Assembly (NCBI GenBank): GCA_943789305.1
Contig: CALSTP010000001.1
Span: 224,178-288,177, forward strand
Reading direction: 5' to 3'
Source of the DNA: an uncultured Flavobacteriaceae bacterium
GTDB lineage: Bacteria; Bacteroidota; Bacteroidia; Flavobacteriales; Flavobacteriaceae
DNA: 64,000 nucleotides
Shown here: positions 54,347 through 62,231 of the stretch, piece by piece
Position numbering within the stretch: position 1 is the stretch's first letter
How the letters are laid out: each line of letters begins with the position of its first letter
The notes under the pieces: generated by a model
What the model was told of the DNA's origin: nothing
The model's database searches: none
Seen by the model: only the letters and a program-made list of their open reading frames with translations
Program-made: the position numbers and the translations under genes

Positions 54347-54963
54347 GAACCGTTAAATTGATTCATTGCCTCTTGAATACCCTGTGAAACAAAGGCTAAG
54401 GTTTGTTCAATAGTTTTTTCTACTCTAGAATTGAGTTGTGTTTCCTCTTTTTTGGACCATTTTCCTAGAACAAAGTTTACCGTGTCGTATCCTTTTTCTT
54501 CACTGTGAATCCCAAAACGAAGCCGAGGATAGTTTGGAGTGTTTAGCTGAGCTTCAACATCTTTTAGTCCATTATGTCCCCCATCACTTCCTCTAGGTTT
54601 TAGGCGCAGCGTCCCAAAAGGTAAATTTAAATCATCGGTAATAACCAAAATATTTTGAATCTGAATATTCTCTTTTAATGCCCAGTACCGAACAGCTTTC
54701 CCACTACGGTTCATCAGTGTAGAAGGTTTTAATAAAATCAAAGACTTGCCTTTGAATCGGGTTTTAGAAATTGCACCATAACGAAGATCCTCGAAAGTTA
54801 AATCTTTTTTTTCGACAAAAGTATCCAATACACGAAACCCAATATTGTGTCTTGTATTGTTGTACGGAGTTCCAACATTACCCAAACCAACAATTAAAAA
54901 TTTTTTCAAGACGTCTTCTTTTGGTTGGTTGTTTTTTTTAAAAACCTTTTTAAAACAGTTCAT
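54343..54963 (-). CDS. pth: Peptidyl-tRNA hydrolase
   Basis: Recycles tRNA from prematurely released peptidyl-tRNA. 206 residues, of which about 20 N-terminal residues (NCFKKVFKKNNQPKEDVL) precede the usual KFLIVGLGNVGTPYNNTRHN start; a similar short extension occurs in flavobacterial homologues. Catalytic His39 (TRHNIGF), LMNRSGKAV, VITDDLNLPFGTLRLKPRG and GGHNGLKD are present. A terminator for rplY ends 22 bases upstream of the ATG. A TTG-N22-TATATTTA promoter candidate overlaps it. Confidence 0.96.
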   Translation of the reverse strand: MNCFKKVFKKNNQPKEDVLKKFLIVGLGNVGTPYNNTRHNIGFRVLDTFVEKKDLTFEDLRYGAISKTRFKGKSLILLKPSTLMNRSGKAVRYWALKENIQIQNILVITDDLNLPFGTLRLKPRGSDGGHNGLKDVEAQLNTPNYPRLRFGIHSEEKGYDTVNFVLGKWSKKEETQLNSRVEKTIEQTLAFVSQGIQEAMNQFNGS

Positions 54964-54985
54964 CTACTTACTAAAACGTAAATAT

Positions 54986-55025
54986 AAAAAAAGCATCTGA
55001 AGGAATCCAACAGATGCTTTTTTTT
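54986..55025 (-). terminator. Intrinsic terminator after rplY (bidirectional form)
   Basis: Arms at 54986-54999 and 55011-55025: A-tract plus GCATCTG pairs with CAGATGC plus T-tract around an 11-base loop. It would end the prs-rplY transcript on the minus strand. On that strand, TATATTTA (54985-54978) right behind the U-tract may serve as the pth promoter. Confidence 0.85.
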
Positions 55026-55041
55026 AAATCGATAACTGAGC

Positions 55042-55665
55042 TTATTCTGCAGCTTCAGTTTCTGTTTCTTCGGTTTCTGTTTCTTCAGTTTCTACTTCTT
55101 CAGCATCCTCTAGGATCGAAGCTCTAGAAGTACGAACCTGACAAACAACGGTGTTGTCTGGGTGTAAAAATGAATATGCGTCGCTTTTAAGATCAGAGGT
55201 TGTCAGTTTATTTCCTAACTGAAGCTCCGAGATATCAGCAATGATGGTGTCGGGTAAATTAGAAGGAATCGCACGAACACGTAACTTTCTTTTGTTTAGT
55301 GTAAGTGTTCCACCACTATTCAATACTCCAGGAGCAGCTCCTTGAACTGTGACTGGGATATTCATTGAAATTTCTTTGTCATCTTTGAGTTCATAGAAGT
55401 CAGCATGAAGAATACGATCACTCACAGGGTGAAATTGGATGTCTTGTAAAATGGCATTGACAGATTTACCGTCGATTTTGATAACTACGGTGTGTGCATT
55501 TGGAGTATAAACGAGTTTACTGAAATCGAGTTCTTTCGCTGCGAAGTGTATGGGATTGTTTTCTCCATACAAAACACAGGGAACCATCTCAGCATTACGT
55601 AGGGATTTTGTAGCTTTCTTGCCCACGCTTTCTCTTTTTGATCCGTTAATTGTAATTGATTTCAT
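55042..55665 (-). CDS. rplY: 50S ribosomal protein L25/general stress protein Ctc
   Basis: 5S rRNA-binding ribosomal protein of the long CTC type, 207 residues. The N-terminal L25 domain (about 1-90) begins [20 protein letters not shown] and includes [14 protein letters not shown] and [20 protein letters not shown]. The C-terminal CTC beta domain (about 95-185) follows, and the protein ends in a Glu/Thr-rich acidic tail built from tandem EETET units. It lies 17 bases after prs and ends with a strong terminator; prs-rplY is a conserved pair. Confidence 0.96.
   Translation of the reverse strand: MKSITINGSKRESVGKKATKSLRNAEMVPCVLYGENNPIHFAAKELDFSKLVYTPNAHTVVIKIDGKSVNAILQDIQFHPVSDRILHADFYELKDDKEISMNIPVTVQGAAPGVLNSGGTLTLNKRKLRVRAIPSNLPDTIIADISELQLGNKLTTSDLKSDAYSFLHPDNTVVCQVRTSRASILEDAEEVETEETETEETETEAAE
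55056..55100 (-). repeat. 15-bp tandem repeat (three copies) in the rplY 3' end
   Basis: Three consecutive 15-bp units (55056-55070, 55071-55085, 55086-55100), differing by one to three bases, encode EETET-type repeats of the acidic tail. In frame, so copy-number variation would only change tail length. Confidence 0.8.
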
Positions 55666-55682
55666 TGGTATTTATTATTGAA

Positions 55683-56639
55683 TTAAACTATAAATTTAGA
55701 ACTGATTGATTTGTTTTCGTGAACTTCCCGCATAGTGTCTGCGAAAAGATCGGCACAACTCAATACTTTTATTTTGGGGCTTTGTTTTTTTGGCGGAATA
55801 GAATCGGTAACGATGAGTTCTTCAAGCAATGAATTTTCGATGCGTTCATAAGCATTTCCCGAAAGCAGTGCATGGGTACAAACTGCACGTACAGAAATAG
55901 CTCCACGTTCGAGCATTACTTCTGCGGCTTTGGTCAAGGTTCCTGCAGTATCAACCATATCATCAACAAGAACAACATTTTTGCCTTTTACATCTCCAAT
56001 CAATTCCATATGAGAAATTACATTGGCTTTTTCACGCTGCTTGTAACAAATTACAACATCGCTTTTAAGAAACTTTGAATAGGCATAAGCTCTTTTTGAC
56101 CCACCCATATCGGGAGAGGCAATGGTAAGGTTTTCTAGATTCAAAGACTTCAAATGAGGAACAAATATGGTAGAGGCAAACAAATGGTCTACGGGTTTTT
56201 CGAAGAAGCCTTGAATTTGATCTGCGTGTAAATCCATGGTTATGATTCGTGTTGCCCCGGCAGCCTCAAGAAGATTTGCAATTAGCTTGGCTCCAATAGG
56301 AACTCTGGGTTTGTCTTTTCGGTCTTGACGTGCCCAGCCAAAATAAGGCATAACAGCCGTTATGTGTCGAGCTGAAGCTCGCTTGGCTGCATCAATCATC
56401 AAAAGGAGTTCCATCAAATTTTCTGAACTGGGTTGGGTAGAGCCGATTAAAAAAACTCTTGACCCACGAACAGATTCTTCAAAAGAAGGCTGGAATTCCC
56501 CATCGCTGTAATGTGAAAAGGCTACTTCCCCCATGGGAACTCCAAATTTATCTGCAATCTGTTTTGCAAGAACTTCGCTTTGAGTACAACTAAAAATTTT
56601 TGCTTCTGGCTTCACACTTCCTAATTTGTTGTTCAACAT
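55683..56639 (-). CDS. prs: Ribose-phosphate pyrophosphokinase (PRPP synthetase)
   Basis: Forms PRPP from ribose 5-phosphate and ATP for nucleotide, histidine and tryptophan synthesis. 318 residues. The ATP flexible-loop region is PYFGWARQDRKDKPR (about 99-113), the metal-binding TMDLHADQIQGFF is at about 135-147, and the PRPP-binding loop NVVLVDDMVDTAGTLTKAA is near 219-237. A TAAATTTG box lies at 56661-56654 on the minus strand, 15 bases upstream of the ATG, without an obvious -33. The gene is divergent from tRNA-Leu. Confidence 0.97.
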   Translation of the reverse strand: MLNNKLGSVKPEAKIFSCTQSEVLAKQIADKFGVPMGEVAFSHYSDGEFQPSFEESVRGSRVFLIGSTQPSSENLMELLLMIDAAKRASARHITAVMPYFGWARQDRKDKPRVPIGAKLIANLLEAAGATRIITMDLHADQIQGFFEKPVDHLFASTIFVPHLKSLNLENLTIASPDMGGSKRAYAYSKFLKSDVVICYKQREKANVISHMELIGDVKGKNVVLVDDMVDTAGTLTKAAEVMLERGAISVRAVCTHALLSGNAYERIENSLLEELIVTDSIPPKKQSPKIKVLSCADLFADTMREVHENKSISSKFIV

Positions 56640-56723
56640 TTATTTAGGGAATGCAAATTTAAAAATAATTTTAGGTCTGCCGCTGTTTAATGCAATTATT
56701 TTAGGTAGGAAAAAATAATTTTC

Positions 56724-56731
56724 TAATTTTG
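56724..56731 (+). promoter_or_regulatory. -7 promoter box of the tRNA-Leu gene
   Basis: TAATTTTG matches TAnnTTTG and ends 10 bases before the first tRNA base. No clear TTG was found at -33. Confidence 0.4.
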
Positions 56732-56741
56732 TCATCCGATT

Positions 56742-56823
56742 GCCTTGGTGGCGGAATTGGTAGACGCGTTGGATTCAAAATCCAATTCTTTCGGGAGTGT
56801 GGGTTCGATTCCCACCCAAGGTA
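56742..56823 (+). tRNA. tRNA-Leu (anticodon CAA)
   Basis: An 82-base cloverleaf. The acceptor stem GCCTTGG (56742-56748) pairs with CCAAGGT (56816-56822; one G-U), with discriminator A at 56823. The D-arm contains GGCGGAATTGGTAGACGC. The anticodon stem TTGGA/TCCAA encloses loop TTCAAAA with CAA at 56776-56778. A long variable arm follows (TTCTTTCGGGAG, class II), then T-arm GTGGG-TTCGATT-CCCAC. The 3' CCA is not encoded. A class II variable arm and CAA anticodon identify leucine (UUG codon). Confidence 0.97.
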
Positions 56824-56830
56824 CTTAATC

Positions 56831-56871
56831 AAAACGCAACTCTTTAAAAAGATAAGAGTTGCGTTTTTTTT
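56831..56871 (+). terminator. Intrinsic terminator after tRNA-Leu
   Basis: A 14-bp perfect stem (56831-56844 with 56854-56867; core CGCAACTCTT/AAGAGTTGCG), nine-base loop, then T-tract to 56871. It starts eight bases after the tRNA. Confidence 0.9.
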
Positions 56872-56969
56872 ATGCGCGGAGCTTAAGCTTAATTTGGACA
56901 GTATCAGATTCTAAAATCAATAAATACTTATTTAAAAAAGTATTTATTGAACTCTCTGTTTATTTTGGA

Positions 56970-57839
56970 TTAAAATATACTCTCGTTCGATGTTTCCGAA
57001 GATTGTGTATCCTTTTTCTTTGTATTCAAATTAATAACCCCTCCAAAGAGAATATTGATCTGAGAAAACATAAATTTTTGTTTAGCACCATCCCCTGATC
57101 TTGAGGTGGTTTTGATGTCGGGTAGATTAATATACCCCCCTTTGAGTTCTGTTTGTATAAAGAAGCGTTGGAGGAACGTAAGATTCAATCCCGATACAAC
57201 ATGCATCCCAAAACCAGCCCAATGCCAATGATCATTGCGTTCAAAATTTAAGAGCGAAGCATCCGTTTTGGGATAGTATCCACCAAATCCACCTCCCAGT
57301 TGACCGTTGAGGTCGAATTTTCCAAATTTCATGAGTTGGGTATGTTTTCGAATTTCTAAATTCACATAATTTAGCCCATCAGTATGTTCTAACTCAAGGA
57401 ATCCGGGCTCTATTACTACTGGGCTGTTGTCGTAATTACCATCATAACGTGTACCCGTTCCGTTGATAAACCCAGAAGCAACAACCGTTTGGTTTTGATC
57501 TACAACATATTTCATATGATCTACCCCAAACGAAATATCCCAACGGTCCTTAAAAAAATAACCCACCCGAACATTGTACTGAGGGCTGGTAATGTGTAGG
57601 GGGTGTAAATAGGTTTTTGCACTGAAAGGAGAAGGACGGTCTTTAGCTGTTACATCAGCCAAAGTAAAGGCATGGTTATCTCCATTGAATTCAATATTGG
57701 AATCGCTATAAGCGCTCCAATTCCAGCCCCAATAGATGTAAAGATTATTTTTTGAAAGGGAGTTTCTGTCCGAGGGAGATTGTGAAAGAACTACAATAAA
57801 ATGGAATATAAATAACACACTTAAAAAGTGTTTTCTCAT
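56970..57839 (-). CDS. Predicted outer-membrane beta-barrel protein of unknown function
   Basis: A 289-residue exported protein. The signal peptide RKHFLSVLFIFHFIVVLSQ is followed by a chain of short alternating aromatic strands separated by glycine-rich turns (NLYIYWGWNWSAYSD, YNVRVGYFFKDRWDISFGVD, LNGQLGGGFGGYY, FFIQTELKGGYINLP), typical of an outer-membrane barrel of about 10-12 strands. The last 30 residues are hydrophilic rather than ending in an aromatic residue of a final strand. I do not recognise a named family. It lies 40 bases downstream of the enoyl-CoA hydratase gene on the same strand and may be its own unit. Confidence 0.75.
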   Translation of the reverse strand: MRKHFLSVLFIFHFIVVLSQSPSDRNSLSKNNLYIYWGWNWSAYSDSNIEFNGDNHAFTLADVTAKDRPSPFSAKTYLHPLHITSPQYNVRVGYFFKDRWDISFGVDHMKYVVDQNQTVVASGFINGTGTRYDGNYDNSPVVIEPGFLELEHTDGLNYVNLEIRKHTQLMKFGKFDLNGQLGGGFGGYYPKTDASLLNFERNDHWHWAGFGMHVVSGLNLTFLQRFFIQTELKGGYINLPDIKTTSRSGDGAKQKFMFSQINILFGGVINLNTKKKDTQSSETSNESIF

Positions 57840-57879
57840 AAATTAGTATGGTTTTTAAAATAAACCCGAAGATAGTTAT

Positions 57880-58722
57880 TTAATTCTTTTGGGAAGAATC
57901 ATTCCAAAGGGGTTTTCTTTTTTCCAAAAAAGCACTAAGTCCTTCTTTTGCTTCGGAACTTGATCGTACTTTTGCGATAGAATCTGCAGTGTAATCAATT
58001 AGTTTTTGGTCAATCTTTTTGTCAGCAACTTCAAAAACTAAGGTTTTGGTTTTTTGGAGGGCTTCTGGACCGTTTTTTAAAAGTACTTTGGAAAGCATGT
58101 CGATGGTGTGATCCAGTTTATTTTCTTGTGTTATTTCAGAAATAAAGCCATATTTTAAAGCGCTTTCAGAAGTTAGGGTTTCTCCAGTCAACAGAAAACG
58201 TTTTGCTGTTTTTGTTCCCACCGTTTTTATTAGATAAGGAGAAATGGTTGAAGCAATAACTCCAATTTTAACTTCACTCAAAGCGAGTTTGATGTCTGAA
58301 CTACCCACAGCAATATCACAACAACAAACCAATCCTACGCCTCCGCCAAAAACAGCACCCTTTACTCGAGCAATTGTGGGTTTGGGATGGCAATAAAGGG
58401 TATTCATCAATTGGGCAAGAGCCTTTCCGTCGGCTTTGTTTTCTTCAAATGAATTTTGGCCCATGCTTTTCATATAATTGATATCACCTCCGGCACAAAA
58501 GCTTTTACCTGTTCCAGCCAAAACAATAACCCTCACTTTTGGGTTAGATTTTGCATTTTCAAGTGCTTGTATAAGATTTTTTATTTGATAAGAATCAAAT
58601 GCATTGTGGACTTCTGGTCGATTCATTACAAGATACAAGACACCTTCTGGAGAAATAAATTCTAGTAATTGTTCATTTGAAGACTGGTTTTTCAGTCCTA
58701 AATTATTTAAATATGTCCTCAT
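57880..58722 (-). CDS. Enoyl-CoA hydratase/isomerase family protein (methylglutaconyl-CoA hydratase-like)
   Basis: A crotonase-fold protein of 280 residues with about 20 extra N-terminal residues. Oxyanion-hole segments are AGTGKSFCAGGDINYM (about 70-85) and KGAVFGGGVGLVCCCDIAVG (about 119-138). The first catalytic Glu of classical enoyl-CoA hydratase is replaced by Gly (GGGVGL), while the second is kept (ALSEVKIGVIASTISPYL). That combination is seen in AUH/LiuC-type 3-methylglutaconyl-CoA hydratases, suggesting leucine/isoprenoid degradation, but no other such genes are in the window. It lies 22 bases after the persulfide dioxygenase-like gene. Confidence 0.88.
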   Translation of the reverse strand: MRTYLNNLGLKNQSSNEQLLEFISPEGVLYLVMNRPEVHNAFDSYQIKNLIQALENAKSNPKVRVIVLAGTGKSFCAGGDINYMKSMGQNSFEENKADGKALAQLMNTLYCHPKPTIARVKGAVFGGGVGLVCCCDIAVGSSDIKLALSEVKIGVIASTISPYLIKTVGTKTAKRFLLTGETLTSESALKYGFISEITQENKLDHTIDMLSKVLLKNGPEALQKTKTLVFEVADKKIDQKLIDYTADSIAKVRSSSEAKEGLSAFLEKRKPLWNDSSQKN

Positions 58723-58744
58723 CTTTTTTTTCTTTTTGATGAAC

Positions 58745-60151
58745 TTATAAAGTGCTTGGACAAATATAGTCCGTTGTTTTTATACCTGTTTCTTTGATGC
58801 CCTTAAATCCAAGCTCTACATTCAATAGGTTATGAATCCCTCTTCTTTTCAAAATTGAAGCAGCAATCATACTGCGATAACCTCCGGCGCAATAAATATA
58901 AAATTCTTTTTGTTTTGGAAATTCGTTTAGGTGTTCGTTTATAAAATCCAGCGGAGTGCTTATTGCCTGTGGAATCCGTTCTGAGGTAAATTCATCCGGT
59001 TTTCGTACATCAAATATTTCGGTTTTTTCAGAAATGCTGTTTTTGAATTCCTCAGCTGTAATTGATTTTACCTGATCTGTTTCTTTCCCAGAATTTTTCC
59101 AAGTATCAAATCCTCCTTTAAGGCTGCCTAGAGTATGGTCAAAACCTACTCTCGAAAGCCGAGTGACGGCTTCGCGTTGTCTTCCTTGGGGAGTTACAAG
59201 CAGCAAGGGCTGTTCTACATTTCCAATAACAGCTCCAGCCCATGGAGCAAAACCTCCATCTAGCCCAATAAAAATAGACTGGGGAATGTGCCCTTTGGCA
59301 AATTCTTCTTGACTTCGAACATCCAAAATAATAGCATCAGAACGGTTGGCAATTTCTTCAAGTTCCTCTGCAGAATATTCTTTTTGACTTCTTTTAATAA
59401 CGGCATCAAAGTCTTCATAACCTTCTTTGTTCATTTTGACATTTAATGGAAAATACTCAGGAGGAGGCAGTAAGCCCTCAGTTACTTCTTTTATAAATTC
59501 GGCTTCGGTCATGTTTTCCCGAAGGGCATAATTTAATTTTTTTTGCTCTCCAAGGGTGCCAACAGTTTCTTTACTTAGGTTTTTCCCGCAAGCAGAACCA
59601 GCACCGTGTGCTGGATAAACAATTACATCATCTGCAAGAGGCATGATTTTGGTCCGTAAGCTTTTGTAAAGCATTCCCGCAAGTTGTTCTTGGGTCATTT
59701 TTGCTGCTTTTTGTGCTAAATCTGGGCGTCCAACATCCCCTAAGAACAAGGTGTCTCCACTAAAAATGGCATGATCTTTTCCCTGTTTGTCTTTGAGTAA
59801 ATAGGTTGTACTTTCGATGGTATGCCCTGGTGTATGAAGTGCAACAATAGTTAATTCACCTAGAACAAAATGTTGACCATCTTTTGCGATTATTGATTCA
59901 AAATGTGTCTCAGCTGTGGGTCCAAAAACGATTGGAGCCTTTGTTTTATTAGACAAACTAAGGTGTCCACTAACAAAATCTGCATGAAAATGGGTTTCAA
60001 AAATATATTTGATTTGAGCTCCATTTTTTTCTGCTTTTTTGATGTAAGGTGTTATTTCACGCAAAGGGTCTATGATGGCAGCCTCTCCCTGGCTTTCAAT
60101 ATAGTAGGCTCCTTGAGCTAAACATCCTGTATAAATTTGTTCGATTAACAT
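58745..60151 (-). CDS. CstB-like persulfide dioxygenase with two rhodanese domains
   Basis: A 468-residue MBL-fold/rhodanese fusion. The metallo-beta-lactamase domain (about 1-250) has iron-ligand motifs of persulfide dioxygenases: H54/H56/D58 in ETHFHADFVSGH, H110 (HTPGHT), D133 (FSGDTLFLGDVGRPDL) and H182 (YPAHGAGSACGK). A first rhodanese-like domain (about 265-350) has TPQGRQRE where the catalytic Cys should be, so it is a pseudo-rhodanese. The second (about 365-450) has the active loop C421-AGGYRS. MBL-pseudorhodanese-rhodanese is the order of staphylococcal CstB, which converts persulfides to thiosulfate/sulfite. It lies 20 bases after a SulP transporter gene, suggesting a sulfur-handling unit. 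Confidence 0.87.
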   Translation of the reverse strand: MLIEQIYTGCLAQGAYYIESQGEAAIIDPLREITPYIKKAEKNGAQIKYIFETHFHADFVSGHLSLSNKTKAPIVFGPTAETHFESIIAKDGQHFVLGELTIVALHTPGHTIESTTYLLKDKQGKDHAIFSGDTLFLGDVGRPDLAQKAAKMTQEQLAGMLYKSLRTKIMPLADDVIVYPAHGAGSACGKNLSKETVGTLGEQKKLNYALRENMTEAEFIKEVTEGLLPPPEYFPLNVKMNKEGYEDFDAVIKRSQKEYSAEELEEIANRSDAIILDVRSQEEFAKGHIPQSIFIGLDGGFAPWAGAVIGNVEQPLLLVTPQGRQREAVTRLSRVGFDHTLGSLKGGFDTWKNSGKETDQVKSITAEEFKNSISEKTEIFDVRKPDEFTSERIPQAISTPLDFINEHLNEFPKQKEFYIYCAGGYRSMIAASILKRRGIHNLLNVELGFKGIKETGIKTTDYICPSTL

Positions 60152-60171
60152 TTAGGTTTTTTTTAATGGTT

Positions 60172-61929
60172 TTATCTTTCGATAAGATCTGTATCTGTTT
60201 TACTTTGTAGCGTTATTTTTTTCTGAATATCCGAGTTCGTTGTTCCTTCCAAAAAGGCATTTACCGCCTCTGAAGTCTTGATGAACAAATTTTCTTTACC
60301 AATTATTTGGATTAAATCATGCTTAAAAATGATGTCGCGCACTGGTCCTGTAGCTCCAGCAATCATAATTCTTAGTCCCTGGTTTTTATGGTCATCAAAT
60401 ATTTTTTCGAGCATATCGAGCGCACTTGAGTCAATATAATTAATCGTTTCTGCATTAATGATGATGAGTTCTAAGGCAGCACCTTTGCCTTTGATTTGTT
60501 TCAACAATTCTTTTTTGAAGTAGTCTTTATTTCCAAAAAATAATTGCGAATCGAATCGGAGAATTAAAATTCGATCATCAATTTCAATATCACCTTCAAA
60601 ACGCCTGATATTTTTGTAATACTGGGTTCCTTTTATTTTGGCAAGCACTGCAATATGGGGATTAGATGTTCGGTAGATCATTGTCAATAACGATATCAGT
60701 ACTCCAAAAAGAATTCCCTGTGGAATCCCTACGGTCATTGTTATTATGAATGTAAACAAATAAGGAATACACTCTTCTCGGTTTTTGACCCATAGTTTTT
60801 TGGGATAACTAAAGTCAACCAATCCAAAAATAGAAACCATTATGATTGCAGCCAAAATAGGTATGGGGAGATAATAAAAAAGAGGGGTTAAAAAAAGTAA
60901 GGTGAGTAATACAAGTCCAGCACTAAACAAGGCGGCAATTCCTGACTTTGCTCCTCCCTGATCTTGAATTGCTGATCTTGAAAATGATGCAGTAGCAGGG
61001 TATGATTGTGCAAAAGACCCAATGATATTTGCACTACCCAATGCAATTAATTCTTGATTGGGATCTATTTCGTATTCTGTATGTCTTTCTTCTATGGCTT
61101 TTGCAATTGATATTGCCTCGGTAAAACCAACCATTGCTAATGTAATGGCTACAGGAATAAGCTCTGTAAATTGATCCTTGTTAAAACTTGGAATCCTTAA
61201 GTCCGGAAGGCCTTGGGGTATATTTCCTACAATCTTAATTCCATCAAGTTGCCATTGGGTAAAATACAAAAGCAGGATTCCAAAAACAACAACAACAAGG
61301 ATAGCAGGAATTTTTTTATTGATTTTTTGAAAGGTTTTGATTAAAACGACCCCTGTAATACCTATACCAAAACTGAGCAGGTGGGTTTGTGAAACTTTCG
61401 AAACAACTTCACTCAAAAGAACATGAATTTGGTTTGTTTGTGCTAGGTCAACACCTAATAAGTGTTTCAATTGACTTAGTCCAATAATTATCGCAGCAGC
61501 AGAGGTAAATCCACTCAAAACGGGTTTAGATAGAAAATTCACTAAAAAACCAAGCTTAAAGGTTCCTAACAACAATTGAATTGAGCCTACAAAAAGTGCC
61601 AAAAAAACTGCTGCGGCGATGTATTGCTCAACCCCAACAATGTTGAGGGTTCCAATCCCAGCAGCAACAATCAAAGAGTCCATAGCTACTGCCCCTAACG
61701 ACAGCTGTCGAGAGGTACCCATAAATGCATAAACAATTTGAGGGGTTAACGCAGCATAAAGTCCAAAAACAGGTGGGAGTCCAGCAATTATAGCATAAGC
61801 CATTCCTTGAGCAATAGCCAATATTCCGGCTGTAGTTCCAGAAACAGCATCATTCCAAAGCATCTTTTTTTGGTACTTGGGAAGCCAGTGCAGTATCGGA
61901 AAAATTTGTTTCAAAAAATTTGTTTTCAC
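60172..61929 (-). CDS. SulP-family inorganic anion transporter with STAS domain
   Basis: A 585-residue membrane transporter of the SulP/SLC26 family (sulfate, bicarbonate or related anions). About 10-14 helices (residues 25-430), with the family motif AIAQGMAYAIIAGLPPVFGL near residue 38 and SYPATASFSRSA near 300. The C-terminal STAS domain (about 455-570) has NYIDSSALDMLEKIF. The start is GTG at 61929, overlapped by a TACTTTTG box; TTG at 61914 is an alternative. It lies 20 bases upstream of the CstB-like gene, suggesting that the pair moves and detoxifies sulfur species. Confidence 0.93.
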   Translation of the reverse strand: MKTNFLKQIFPILHWLPKYQKKMLWNDAVSGTTAGILAIAQGMAYAIIAGLPPVFGLYAALTPQIVYAFMGTSRQLSLGAVAMDSLIVAAGIGTLNIVGVEQYIAAAVFLALFVGSIQLLLGTFKLGFLVNFLSKPVLSGFTSAAAIIIGLSQLKHLLGVDLAQTNQIHVLLSEVVSKVSQTHLLSFGIGITGVVLIKTFQKINKKIPAILVVVVFGILLLYFTQWQLDGIKIVGNIPQGLPDLRIPSFNKDQFTELIPVAITLAMVGFTEAISIAKAIEERHTEYEIDPNQELIALGSANIIGSFAQSYPATASFSRSAIQDQGGAKSGIAALFSAGLVLLTLLFLTPLFYYLPIPILAAIIMVSIFGLVDFSYPKKLWVKNREECIPYLFTFIITMTVGIPQGILFGVLISLLTMIYRTSNPHIAVLAKIKGTQYYKNIRRFEGDIEIDDRILILRFDSQLFFGNKDYFKKELLKQIKGKGAALELIIINAETINYIDSSALDMLEKIFDDHKNQGLRIMIAGATGPVRDIIFKHDLIQIIGKENLFIKTSEAVNAFLEGTTNSDIQKKITLQSKTDTDLIER

Positions 61930-62015
61930 AAAAGTACGTTATCTTATTTTATTGTTTTTGAGCTTCAGAGATTAAATATACTAATTAGATGTTTTCATTT
62001 TCAATCCAAATTAAA

Positions 62016-62048
62016 TTTGCATCCCTTGTAAAAAGAAACTTAAATTTG
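62016..62048 (+). promoter_or_regulatory. Promoter of the small membrane protein gene
   Basis: TTTG at 62016-62019, a 21-nt spacer and TAAATTTG at 62041-62048, 15 bases before the ATG at 62064. A second TAAATTTG occurs at 62012-62019. Confidence 0.5.
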
Positions 62049-62063
62049 ATTAAGAATTACTCT

Positions 62064-62225
62064 ATGATTAAAAAAAGCTTTAGAGAACATTTAAATGAGC
62101 TCCCAGACACAGTAAAAAGAACGGATTCCAAGAAATTTTACCCTTTATTGGTAGGATTGTTTTTGTTACCTGGGGGATCGTTTCTTTGTCTTTTCGCCCT
62201 TTACCTGAGGTTTCTCAGAAAATAA
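62064..62225 (+). CDS. Small predicted membrane protein (53 residues)
   Basis: A 53-residue frame from the ATG at 62064: a charged N-terminal half (KKSFREHLNELPDTVKRTDS) and one hydrophobic helix (about residues 29-48, PLLVGLFLLPGGSFLCLFAL) ending in basic LRFLRK. An in-frame ATG at 61989 lies upstream of the promoter and is not favoured. It has a promoter of its own and ends seven bases before the convergent tocopherol-cyclase-like gene. Family unknown. Coding status rests on the promoter, the membrane-protein-like composition and its fit in an otherwise empty gap. Confidence 0.55.
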   Translation: MIKKSFREHLNELPDTVKRTDSKKFYPLLVGLFLLPGGSFLCLFALYLRFLRK

Positions 62226-62231
62226 GTCAAC

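Noticed and set aside
56729-56914. A short plus-strand frame covering the tRNA-Leu gene
   Set aside because: Fully explained by the tRNA cloverleaf and its terminator.
61929-61936. TACTTTTG box as the SulP promoter
   Set aside because: It overlaps the GTG start and no TTG is found at the -33 distance; kept only as a reason to consider the TTG start at 61914.
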